From positions 1 through 5,102 of the forward strand of contig CAIKSH010000239.1 of the NCBI GenBank assembly GCA_903830015.1: DNA of 5,102 nucleotides. Reading direction: 5' to 3'. Source of the DNA: an uncultured Solirubrobacterales bacterium (lineage in GTDB: Bacteria > Actinomycetota > Thermoleophilia > Solirubrobacterales > Solirubrobacteraceae). Shown here one piece after another: positions 1 to 5,102 of this stretch; position 1 is the stretch's first letter, and each line of letters opens with the position of its first letter. The position numbers and the translations under genes are program-made. A model generated the notes under the pieces. That model ran no database searches, had not been told where the DNA came from, and worked only from the letters and a program-made list of their open reading frames with translations.

Positions 1-210
1 GAGCGCACGGTCGAGGAGATCGCCGAGCACATCGGCGCCGACTCGCTGGCCTACCTCTCCCTTCCCGGCGTCTACGAGGCGATCGGCGGCGAGCCGGCCG
101 GCCACTGCGACGCCTGCTTCTCCGGGAAGTACCCGCTCCCCGGCCCCGGGCAGGGAACCGGCAAGTTCTCCCTCGAGGAGGAGCTTCCGATGGCCCGCTC
201 CTCGGCCTGA
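1..210 (+). CDS. purF: Amidophosphoribosyltransferase PurF, C-terminal 69 residues (5' end outside window)
   Basis: PurF catalyses the committed first step of purine synthesis in the cytoplasm: PRPP plus glutamine to 5-phosphoribosylamine. Only the tail is present, in frame from base 1 to TGA at 208-210. The peptide carries the family's C-terminal signature: an IGADSLAYLSLPGVYEAIGG stretch followed by HCDACFSGKYP. The CxxC pair (codons at 106-108 and 115-117) matches the two C-terminal cysteines that bind the [4Fe-4S] cluster in the Bacillus subtilis-type enzyme, so this is probably the Fe-S form. The N-terminal glutamine amidotransferase domain and the PRPP-binding loop lie upstream and cannot be assessed. 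The stop is 8 bases before recQ, and two more purine genes follow, which supports an operon. The identification is firm although only a short part is visible. Confidence 0.93.
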   Translation, partial: ERTVEEIAEHIGADSLAYLSLPGVYEAIGGEPAGHCDACFSGKYPLPGPGQGTGKFSLEEELPMARSSA

Positions 211-218
211 CGGGAGCC

Positions 219-2021
219 ATGGCCTCCGCAGAGACGGCGCTCCACGAGATCTTCGGCTTCGACGCCTTTCGCCCGGGCCAGGCCGAGGCCGTCCAGGGCG
301 CCCTCGAGGGCCGGGACGTGATGGTTGTCATGCCGACCGGTGCCGGCAAGTCGCTCTGTTACCAGCTGCCCTCGCTCCTTCGGGACGACCTCTCGATCGT
401 CGTCTCCCCGCTGGTCTCGCTGATGGCCGACCAGGTAGGCGCGCTGGAGCAGCGGGCGCCCGGGAAGGTGGCGCTGGTCAACGCCCAGCAGGACGCCGCC
501 GAGAACCGGGCGGTGCTCGAGCGGGCCCGCGCCGGTGACCTGCGCCTGCTCTACGTGGCCCCGGAGCGCTTCGCCTCGCCGGGCTTCCTGGATGCCCTCC
601 GGGAGATCCCGGTCGGGATCTTCACCGTCGACGAGGCCCACTGCGTCTCCCAGTGGGGCCACGACTTCCGGCCCGATTACTTCCGCCTGGGCGACGCGGC
701 CCGATGGCTGGGGGCCGACTCGATCTTCGCCTCCACCGCGACGGCCACCCCGCAGGTGGCCACCGACATCGTCAGGCGCCTCGGGCTGCGCGAGCCGATC
801 CGGGTATCCACCGGCTTCGACCGCCCCAACCTCACCTTCGCCGTCGCGCCCACCCGCTCTCCCGAACACAGCCGCGCCCAGCTGGCCGCCGCGCTGGCCG
901 ACCCGGGCTCGCGGCCGGCGATCGTCTACGCGGGAACGCGGCGCCTGACCGAGCAGGTCGCCGAGGACCTCGGCCGCGACCTGGGGGTCGAGGTGCTCGC
1001 CTACCACGCCGGCCTCGAACGCGAAAAGCGCGCCGAGGTCCAGCGGCGCTTCATGGAGGGCGAGGCAGACGTGGTGGTGGCTACCAACGCCTTCGGCATG
1101 GGGATCGACAAGGCCGACGTGCGCAGCGTCGTCCACGTGAGCGTCCCGCAGTCGCTGGAGGGCTGGTACCAGGAGGCCGGCCGCGCGGGGCGGGACGGCC
1201 TTCCTTCGCGGGCCCTCATGCTCGCCCAGCCCCGTGACAAGGGCCTGCACGTCTACTTCATCGAGCGCTCGGAGATCGAAGACTCAGAGCTCGACCGGAT
1301 TGCCGGCGCCATAACCGGCTCGGCCACCGACGGGCGCTACGACCTCGAGCTGGCCGAGATCGGCGGCGACCCGGACCAGGTCCGCGCCACCGTCGGGCAC
1401 CTGGTGCGCGCCGGCGTGCTGCGCCCGTCGCCCTCGCCGGCCGACCGGCTGGCCGGGCGGGTCGAGGCCCCGTACGACAGCCGTGCCCGCGCCCTCTGCC
1501 GCAGCTCGGCCAAGGAGGGAATCAGCGCCCGCTGGCGCCAGTACCGGTCGGTCTGGGCCTTCGTCGAGGGCAGCGGCTGCCGGCGCGAGGCGATCCTTCG
1601 CCACTTCGGTGACGAAGACCGTCCCCACACCGGCCCCGGCGTGCCGTGCTGCGACTCCTGTGCCCCCGAGGCGGTGGCCGACGTCCTTGCCGTCTCGGCC
1701 GGTCGCGGCGGCCGTCCGCCGTCGCGCCGTCGCCCGGCACAGGTCGACGAGGATGGCCTGGAGGCGGCGATCGTCGAGGTCGTGGCCAGCGCCCGCCCGG
1801 CGGTCGGCCGGACCCGAACCGTGGAGATCCTGCGCGGCGGGCGCTCGAAGGCGCTGATGCGCAGCGGCCACGACCGCCTCGAGCACTACGGGGAGTACGG
1901 GGAGCTGCACGCCGACGAGGTGATGGAGCGCGTGGACGGGCTGATCGCCGCCGGCCGGCTGGCCTCCAGCGGCGGGCGCTACCCGAAGCTGTCGGTGGCA
2001 GGCGAGAAGGTTTCCCGATGA
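219..2021 (+). CDS. recQ: RecQ-family ATP-dependent 3'-5' DNA helicase, 600 aa
   Basis: RecQ helicases unwind DNA 3' to 5' in recombination, repair and restart of stalled forks. All core motifs are visible: motif 0 FGFDAFRPGQ (12-21), Walker A PTGAGKS (39-45), Ia VVSPLVSLMADQV (61-73), Walker B DEAH (138-141) running into the aromatic-rich loop CVSQWGHDFRPDY (142-154), III STATAT (172-177), IV IVYAGTRR (235-242), V ATNAFGMGIDK (288-298), and VI QEAGRAGRDG (318-327) with its arginines. A zinc-binding region follows, with Cys454, 477, 478 and 481. Residues about 505-598 form an RQC winged-helix region (VGRTRTVEILRGG from 529, then GHDRLEHYG). The HRDC domain of E. coli RecQ is absent. About 75 extra residues lie between motif VI and the zinc site compared with E. 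coli. The ATG at 219 fits motif 0 and follows the purF stop by 8 bases. GGGAG (212-216) is only 2 bases from the ATG, unusually close for a Shine-Dalgarno site. The 3' end overlaps purN by ATGA. Confidence 0.95.
   Translation: MASAETALHEIFGFDAFRPGQAEAVQGALEGRDVMVVMPTGAGKSLCYQLPSLLRDDLSIVVSPLVSLMADQVGALEQRAPGKVALVNAQQDAAENRAVLERARAGDLRLLYVAPERFASPGFLDALREIPVGIFTVDEAHCVSQWGHDFRPDYFRLGDAARWLGADSIFASTATATPQVATDIVRRLGLREPIRVSTGFDRPNLTFAVAPTRSPEHSRAQLAAALADPGSRPAIVYAGTRRLTEQVAEDLGRDLGVEVLAYHAGLEREKRAEVQRRFMEGEADVVVATNAFGMGIDKADVRSVVHVSVPQSLEGWYQEAGRAGRDGLPSRALMLAQPRDKGLHVYFIERSEIEDSELDRIAGAITGSATDGRYDLELAEIGGDPDQVRATVGHLVRAGVLRPSPSPADRLAGRVEAPYDSRARALCRSSAKEGISARWRQYRSVWAFVEGSGCRREAILRHFGDEDRPHTGPGVPCCDSCAPEAVADVLAVSAGRGGRPPSRRRPAQVDEDGLEAAIVEVVASARPAVGRTRTVEILRGGRSKALMRSGHDRLEHYGEYGELHADEVMERVDGLIAAGRLASSGGRYPKLSVAGEKVSR
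2004..2010 (+). promoter_or_regulatory. Ribosome binding site of purN, inside the recQ 3' end
   Basis: GAGAAGG lies 7 bases before the purN ATG at 2018, a normal Shine-Dalgarno spacing. It supports that start over upstream in-frame candidates that would place purN deep inside recQ. Together with the ATGA overlap it suggests coupled translation of recQ and purN. Confidence 0.6.
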
Positions 2022-2626
2022 CCAGGATCGGCGTACTGCTCTCCGGCCGCGGAACCAACCTGCAGGCGCTGCTCGACCAGGTCCACGGTGCCGACGCCGA
2101 GATCGTCTGCGTGGCCAGCGACAAGGAGGACGCGCCGGGCCTGCGGCGGGCCCGCGAGGCCAACGTCCAGACGCGCACCTTCCCGGTCGACAGCTTCGCC
2201 GACCGTGACGCCCGCGACGCGGCGATCGCCGACTGGCTCGAGGAGGAGCGGGTCGACATCGTGGTCCTGGCCGGCTACATGGCGATCCTCTCGCCGCAGT
2301 TCATCGCCCGCTTCCCCGACCGCGTGGTCAACGTCCACCCGTCGCTGCTGCCCGCCTTCCCGGGGATGCGCGCCGTCGAGCAGGCGGTCGAGTACGGGGT
2401 ACGGGTCTTCGGGGTAACCGTTCACCTGGTGGACGACGGGGTGGACAGCGGCGCGATCATCCTCCAGCGCGCGATCGAGCTGCCGGAGATGAGCGACCCG
2501 ACCGAGGTCCACCAGCTTCTCCAGGGGATCGAGCACGAGCTGCTGCCCGAGGCGGTCCGGCTCATGGCCCGCGGCGCGGTGAGCCGCGACCCGGCGAACC
2601 CGCGGCGCCTGATCGTCGCGCCCTGA
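2018..2626 (+). CDS. purN: Phosphoribosylglycinamide formyltransferase PurN (GAR transformylase), 202 aa
   Basis: PurN transfers a formyl group from 10-formyl-tetrahydrofolate to glycinamide ribonucleotide, the third step of purine synthesis, in the cytoplasm. The protein opens with IGVLLSGRGTNLQALL (4-19), the phosphate-binding loop. The catalytic residues are visible: Asn105 and His107 in NVHPSLLPAFPG, and Asp143 in VHLVDDGVDSGAIILQ. They match Asn106, His108 and Asp144 of the E. coli enzyme. Its length is close to the E. coli protein (212 aa). The frame is open farther upstream inside recQ, but the ATG at 2018 puts the conserved N-terminus at residue 4 and has a good Shine-Dalgarno site. 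ATGA (2018-2021) overlaps the recQ stop, so translational coupling is likely. purH follows after a very short gap and uses the same folate cofactor. Nothing looks damaged. Confidence 0.96.
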   Translation: MTRIGVLLSGRGTNLQALLDQVHGADAEIVCVASDKEDAPGLRRAREANVQTRTFPVDSFADRDARDAAIADWLEEERVDIVVLAGYMAILSPQFIARFPDRVVNVHPSLLPAFPGMRAVEQAVEYGVRVFGVTVHLVDDGVDSGAIILQRAIELPEMSDPTEVHQLLQGIEHELLPEAVRLMARGAVSRDPANPRRLIVAP

Positions 2627-2633
2627 GCTCCGG

Positions 2634-2639
2634 TAGCCT
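2634..2639 (+). promoter_or_regulatory. Possible -10 element (TAGCCT) between purN and purH
   Basis: TAGCCT fits the loose TAnnnT -10 pattern of actinobacterial promoters. It ends 7 bases before the ATC at 2647, the spacing expected for a leaderless transcript starting on or next to the purH initiation codon. No TTGACA-like -35 box is seen at the usual distance. In DNA this rich in G+C a TAnnnT match may be chance, so this is a suggestion only. If real, it would give purH its own promoter besides read-through from purN. Confidence 0.3.
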
Positions 2640-2646
2640 CGCGCCC

Positions 2647-4233
2647 ATCCCCGAGGATTACGCGACAGCCGCCCCCGGCGAGGTCCGCGTTCGCCGCGCG
2701 CTGATCTCGGTCTCCGACAAGGAGGGCGTCGTCGGGTTTGCCCGCGGCCTCGTTGACCTGGGTGTGGAGATCGTCTCCACCGGCGGCACCGCGGCGGCGC
2801 TCGCCGAGGCCGGGCTCGAGGTGCGCGCCATCGACGACCTCACCGGCTTCCCGGAGATCATGGACGGCCGGGTCAAGACGCTCAATCCGAAGCTCTACGC
2901 CGGCCTGCTGGCCCGCCGCGACGACGCCGGCCACATGGCCCAGGCCGAGGAGCACGGGATCGAGTTCGTCGACCTGGTCTGCGTGAACCTCTACCCGTTC
3001 GAGGAGACCATCGCCGCCGGCGGGGCCAGCGACGAGGAGGTGATCGAGAAGATCGACATCGGCGGCCCGACGATGGTCCGCGCCGCGGCCAAGAACTTCC
3101 CCTTCACGGCGATCGTCACCGACCCGGGCCAGTACGAGGAGGTGCTGGGCGAGCTTGAGCAGGGTGGCGGCACCCTCGGCCTGGCCACCCGCGAGCGGCT
3201 GGCTGCCGCCGCCTTCGCCCTCACCGCCCGCTACGACGCCGCCATATCGGCCTGGTTTGCCGACCGGGCGGGGGGCTTCCCGCCGCGGCTGGCCCGCTCG
3301 TGGGAGAAGCGCGCCGAGCTCCCCTACGGAGAGAACCCCCATCAGGCGGCCGCCTTCTACGAGGAGCCGGGCGTCACGGCCGGCGTCCTGGCCGACGCGG
3401 CCCAGCTGCACGGGAAGGAGATGTCGTTCAACAACATCCTCGACCTCGACGGCGCCCGCGCCACCCTCGCCGAGCTCGGCAACGAGGCGCCGGCGTGTGT
3501 GATCGTCAAGCACAACAATCCGTGCGGGGTGGCGCGCGGCGTGACGATCCTCGAGGCCTACCGCAAGGCCTTCGCCGGCGACCCGGTCAGCGCCTTCGGC
3601 GGCATCATCGCCCTCAACCGCCCGGTCGACGCCGAAACCGCACAGGCCCTCTCCGAGCAGTTCATCGAGGTGCTGGTCGCCCCCGGCTACGAGCCGGCGG
3701 CGCTCGAGCGGCTGACCGCCAAGGCCGACCTGCGGATCCTCGAGTCCTCTGGCGACGGGCTCCCCCTGGCTGGATCCTGGGAGCTGCGCCCGGTGGCCGG
3801 CGGCCTGCTCGTCCAGGAGCACGACGCGGTGGTGGCCGACCGGGCCGGGATGAAGGTCGTCAGTGCCCGCGAGCCGACCGAGCAGGAGTGGCTCGACCTC
3901 GTATTCGCCTGGCAGGTCTGCCGGCACGTGAAGTCCAACGCGATCGTCGTCGCGCGCGACCAGGCAACGCTGGGTATCGGCGCCGGCCAGATGAGCCGGG
4001 TCGATTCGGTGAAGATCGCCCTCGGCCGCGAGTGGATCGAGTCGACCGACGGGCTGGTCCTGGCCTCCGACGCGTTCTTCCCGTTCCCGGACGGGCCGCA
4101 GGCGGCGATAGAAGGGGGCGCCGGCGCGCTGATCCAGCCGGGCGGCTCGATCCGCGACGACGAGGTGATCTCCGCCGTCGACCAGCTCGGCGCGGCGATG
4201 GTCTTCACCGGCCGGCGCCACTTCCGCCACTGA
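2647..4233 (+). CDS. purH: Bifunctional AICAR formyltransferase / IMP cyclohydrolase PurH, about 528 aa (start codon unresolved)
   Basis: PurH performs the last two steps to IMP: formylation of AICAR by 10-formyl-tetrahydrofolate, then ring closure of FAICAR. The N-terminal MGS-like cyclohydrolase domain shows RRALISVSDKEG (from about 2692), STGGT (2776-2790), GRVKTLNPKLYAGLLARRD, VNLYPFEET and EKIDIGGPTMVRAAAKN. The formyltransferase domain shows PYGENPHQAA, FNNILDLDGA, the VKHNNPCG motif with the catalytic Lys-His pair (3508-3513), a TLGIGAGQMSRVDSVKIAL stretch, DAFFPFPDGP and the usual GRRHFRH end before TGA. The frame is open from 2209 with no ATG, GTG or TTG before GTG 2764, which would lose the conserved ALISVSDK segment. 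I placed the start at ATC 2647, 7 bases after TAGCCT, giving 528 aa against 529 in E. coli. Alternatives are CTG 2623, overlapping the purN stop, or GCG 2662, which follows GAGG (2653-2656) by 5 bases and would be GTG with one base change. The identity is firm; the start is not. Confidence 0.9.
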   Translation: MPEDYATAAPGEVRVRRALISVSDKEGVVGFARGLVDLGVEIVSTGGTAAALAEAGLEVRAIDDLTGFPEIMDGRVKTLNPKLYAGLLARRDDAGHMAQAEEHGIEFVDLVCVNLYPFEETIAAGGASDEEVIEKIDIGGPTMVRAAAKNFPFTAIVTDPGQYEEVLGELEQGGGTLGLATRERLAAAAFALTARYDAAISAWFADRAGGFPPRLARSWEKRAELPYGENPHQAAAFYEEPGVTAGVLADAAQLHGKEMSFNNILDLDGARATLAELGNEAPACVIVKHNNPCGVARGVTILEAYRKAFAGDPVSAFGGIIALNRPVDAETAQALSEQFIEVLVAPGYEPAALERLTAKADLRILESSGDGLPLAGSWELRPVAGGLLVQEHDAVVADRAGMKVVSAREPTEQEWLDLVFAWQVCRHVKSNAIVVARDQATLGIGAGQMSRVDSVKIALGREWIESTDGLVLASDAFFPFPDGPQAAIEGGAGALIQPGGSIRDDEVISAVDQLGAAMVFTGRRHFRH

Positions 4234-4276
4234 CCGGGCCGGAGGGGAACCTGCGCATCGGCGCTGCAACGCGTGT

Positions 4277-4282
4277 TAGCGT
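4277..4282 (+). promoter_or_regulatory. Possible -10 element (TAGCGT) in the 101-base gap after purH
   Basis: The gap 4234-4334 separates purH from a functionally unrelated gene, so a promoter is expected. TAGCGT fits TAnnnT and resembles the TAGCCT before purH; a nearby TAGTAA (4295-4300) is a second candidate. The surrounding bases 4276-4300 are visibly richer in A+T than the neighbouring genes. No clear -35 box is seen, so the assignment is weak. I find no convincing hairpin plus T-tract terminator for purH in this gap. Confidence 0.28.
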
Positions 4283-4318
4283 TTAACCAGTTCGTAGTAA
4301 CGCGATCGAATCCAGATC

Positions 4319-4324
4319 AGGGAG
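4319..4324 (+). promoter_or_regulatory. Ribosome binding site of the secreted pentapeptide-repeat gene
   Basis: AGGGAG lies 10 bases before ATG 4335, slightly long but usable spacing. It supports this start, which also gives a complete signal peptide directly at the N-terminus. Confidence 0.55.
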
Positions 4325-4334
4325 AAACCTCTTC

Positions 4335-5039
4335 ATGTACCGCCGCATCGCCCTTGCCACCGCTGCCTGCGCCCTCGCGATTCCCGCGAGCGCCCTCGCC
4401 TCCGAACCCGCCGCTACCGGCGCCGGTAGCGTAGGCGTCCAGCCCGCGTCGGGCCTCAAGGTCACCTCCTTGAAGGCCTCGAAGTCCGGCCGCACCGTCA
4501 CCGCGAAGGTCCGCTGGGACCGCGCCCTGCTGTCTGGTCGCGGAGGCAAGCGTTTCCATCTTCGGCTCCTTGCTCACTCCGCGAACGGGCACACCCGGCA
4601 GCTGGCCGCGCTGACCCGAAGCGCGGGCAAAGGTGCCGGCGAAACCGTGACCCTGAGGCTGAGCAAGTCGGCTGCCCGCCTCTTCCGGGCGAGTTCCCGG
4701 GTAACCATGTCGGTGACTCAGCAGTTCGACACGCGATCCGACAGTGACCGGCTGTACGAGCGCAACCAGATTGCGATCAGGTCGGTGAAGGGTAAGTCGG
4801 GAGCGCCGCAGGGCCCAAGCTGCTCCGGCGCATCGGTTGATGCGGGGGGCAAAGTTACCGGCGAATGTGGCCTTCAGGGTGCCTTTCTGGCCAATGCCGA
4901 CCTTCGCGGGGTAAGCCTCGCGGGAGCCCGCCTGGACGGCGGTTCGCTCGCGGGCGCAGATCTTCGCAGCACCGACCTGATCGCAATCTGGTTGCGCTCG
5001 TATAGCCGGTCACTGTCGGATCGCGTGTCGAACTGCTGA
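4335..5039 (+). CDS. Secreted pentapeptide-repeat-containing protein, C-terminus aberrant (234 aa as read)
   Basis: I do not recognise a specific family. Residues 1-22 form a signal peptide: Arg3-Arg4, a hydrophobic alanine/leucine core, then ALA before Ser23 as a likely signal peptidase I site. The protein is therefore probably exported. Residues about 36-153 look like a beta-rich domain with alternating hydrophobic residues and many Lys/Arg; no catalytic motif is evident. Cys167 and Cys177 flank a glycine-rich segment and could form a disulfide. Residues 178-212 are seven pentapeptide repeats of the xxLxx type (CGLQG, AFLAN, ADLRG, VSLAG, ARLDG, GSLAG, ADLRS), a family that folds as a right-handed beta-helix. 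From about residue 213 the codons are antisense to this gene's own bases 4655-4787 (right arm of the inverted repeat), so the end and the TGA at 5037-5039 are probably not native. Residues 1-212 are credible; the true C-terminus is unknown. No functional link to the purine genes is seen. Confidence 0.72.
   Translation: MYRRIALATAACALAIPASALASEPAATGAGSVGVQPASGLKVTSLKASKSGRTVTAKVRWDRALLSGRGGKRFHLRLLAHSANGHTRQLAALTRSAGKGAGETVTLRLSKSAARLFRASSRVTMSVTQQFDTRSDSDRLYERNQIAIRSVKGKSGAPQGPSCSGASVDAGGKVTGECGLQGAFLANADLRGVSLAGARLDGGSLAGADLRSTDLIAIWLRSYSRSLSDRVSNC
4412..4431. repeat. Perfect 20-bp palindrome with half-site CGCTACCGGC
   Basis: Bases 4412-4421 are exactly complementary to 4422-4431 with no spacer. 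The palindrome lies in the coding sequence just after the predicted signal-peptide cleavage site and encodes an Ala/Gly/Thr/Ser-rich stretch. It could bind a dimeric protein or form a small hairpin in the mRNA, but alternating Ala/Gly codons in GC-rich DNA also favour chance palindromes. Confidence 0.6.
4655..4787 (+). repeat. Left arm of a 133-bp near-perfect inverted repeat
   Basis: Each base i of this arm pairs with base 9757-i of 4970-5102. I compared all 133 positions by eye and found a single mismatch, G4754 opposite T5003 (a G-U wobble in RNA). The arm lies within the secreted-protein gene and encodes residues about 108-151. Pairing stops at 4788. The outer limit is set only by the window end, so the repeat could extend left of 4655. 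Confidence 0.95.
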
Positions 5040-5101
5040 GTCACCGACATGGTTACCCGGGAACTCGCCCGGAAGAGGCGGGCAGCCGACTTGCTCAGCC
5101 T
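4874..5101 (-). other. Minus-strand open frame: inverted partial copy of the secreted-protein gene, probably not a gene
   Basis: Read on the minus strand from the window edge, 5101-4970 encodes the same peptide as residues 108-151 of the secreted protein (starting RLSKSAARLF, ending NQIAIRSV). It then runs into the antisense of the pentapeptide region with an unrelated Arg/Pro/Ala-rich tail and stops at TGA on 4876-4874. If the inverted repeat is real, this is the 3' end of a second, convergent and truncated copy of the gene. If the repeat is a chimera, it is an artefact. Confidence 0.35.
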
Positions 5102-5102
5102 C
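4970..5102 (-). repeat. Right arm of the 133-bp inverted repeat, cut by the window end
   Basis: This is the reverse complement of 4655-4787 with one mismatch, separated from it by a 182-base spacer (4788-4969) that holds the pentapeptide-repeat coding region. The inner boundary at 4970 coincides with the codon for Ser212, the last residue before the protein leaves its regular pentapeptide composition. The arm reaches the last base of the window, a pattern typical of fold-back chimeras at contig ends but also possible for a genuine inverted duplication. Confidence 0.95.

Noticed and set aside
72..1250. Minus-strand open frame of 392 codons opposite purF and recQ
   Set aside because: It is opposite the conserved RecQ helicase motifs and is rich in Arg, Gly, Asp and Val from codon shadowing; no family resemblance.
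1646..2017. Upstream extension of the purN frame into recQ
   Set aside because: The extension is an Arg/Pro/Gly-rich shadow of recQ. The PurN family starts at the ATG on 2018, which has its own ribosome binding site.
2422..4269. Long minus-strand open frame of 615 codons opposite purH
   Set aside because: It lies antisense to a clearly conserved PurH. Long antisense frames are normal in GC-rich DNA with third-position G/C bias, and the translation shows no recognisable domain.
4234..4275. Rho-independent terminator after purH
   Set aside because: Only short GC-rich complementary bits such as GCGC-ATCG-GCGC are present and no T-tract follows.
3300..4286. Plus-strand open frame of 328 codons within purH in another frame
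   Set aside because: Arg/Pro-rich shadow of purH with no motif and no separate ribosome binding site.
4655..5102. Insertion sequence or transposon bounded by the inverted repeat
   Set aside because: The 182-base spacer encodes pentapeptide repeats continuous with the host gene, with no transposase and no target-site duplication; the arms are gene-internal sequence.
1..5102. tRNA, rRNA, CRISPR array or defence system
   Set aside because: No tRNA-like cloverleaf, rRNA sequence or regularly spaced direct repeats were seen, and the genes are purine metabolism, a housekeeping-type helicase and one secreted protein.

Overview
The window is a gene-dense, very GC-rich stretch (by eye around 70% G+C, with strong G/C bias at third codon positions). 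All supported genes lie on the + strand. G/C-ending codon use, tight ATGA-type gene coupling and TAGCnT hexamers in both intergenic gaps suggest a high-GC actinobacterium-like bacterium, perhaps of the Thermoleophilia/Solirubrobacterales type. That placement is inference, and other high-GC phyla are not excluded. The left end cuts a gene and the right end lies inside a repeat arm, so this may be a fragment or a whole short contig.

Region 1-4233 is a purine-biosynthesis cluster with a DNA helicase inside it: the 3' end of purF (1-210), recQ (219-2021), purN (2018-2626) and purH (about 2647-4233). PurF makes phosphoribosylamine (step 1), PurN formylates GAR (step 3), and PurH performs the last two steps to IMP. 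PurN and PurH both use 10-formyl-tetrahydrofolate. recQ begins 8 bases after the purF stop and overlaps purN by ATGA, so it is probably co-transcribed with the purine genes. No purM is present between purF and purN. purH has no ATG, GTG or TTG start at the position homology requires; the first in-frame one (GTG 2764) would remove a conserved N-terminal segment.

Region 4234-4334 is a 101-base gap with a possible promoter and a ribosome binding site. It precedes a secreted, pentapeptide-repeat-containing protein gene (4335-5039) unrelated to purine synthesis.

The most striking structure is at the right end. Bases 4970-5102 are the reverse complement of 4655-4787, 133 bases with one mismatch, around a 182-base spacer. 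The last codons and stop of the secreted protein are therefore antisense copies of its own middle. The repeat runs into the window edge and the pentapeptide tract breaks almost exactly at the junction, so a fold-back amplification or assembly chimera is the most likely explanation. A real inverted duplication or invertible segment is the exciting alternative.
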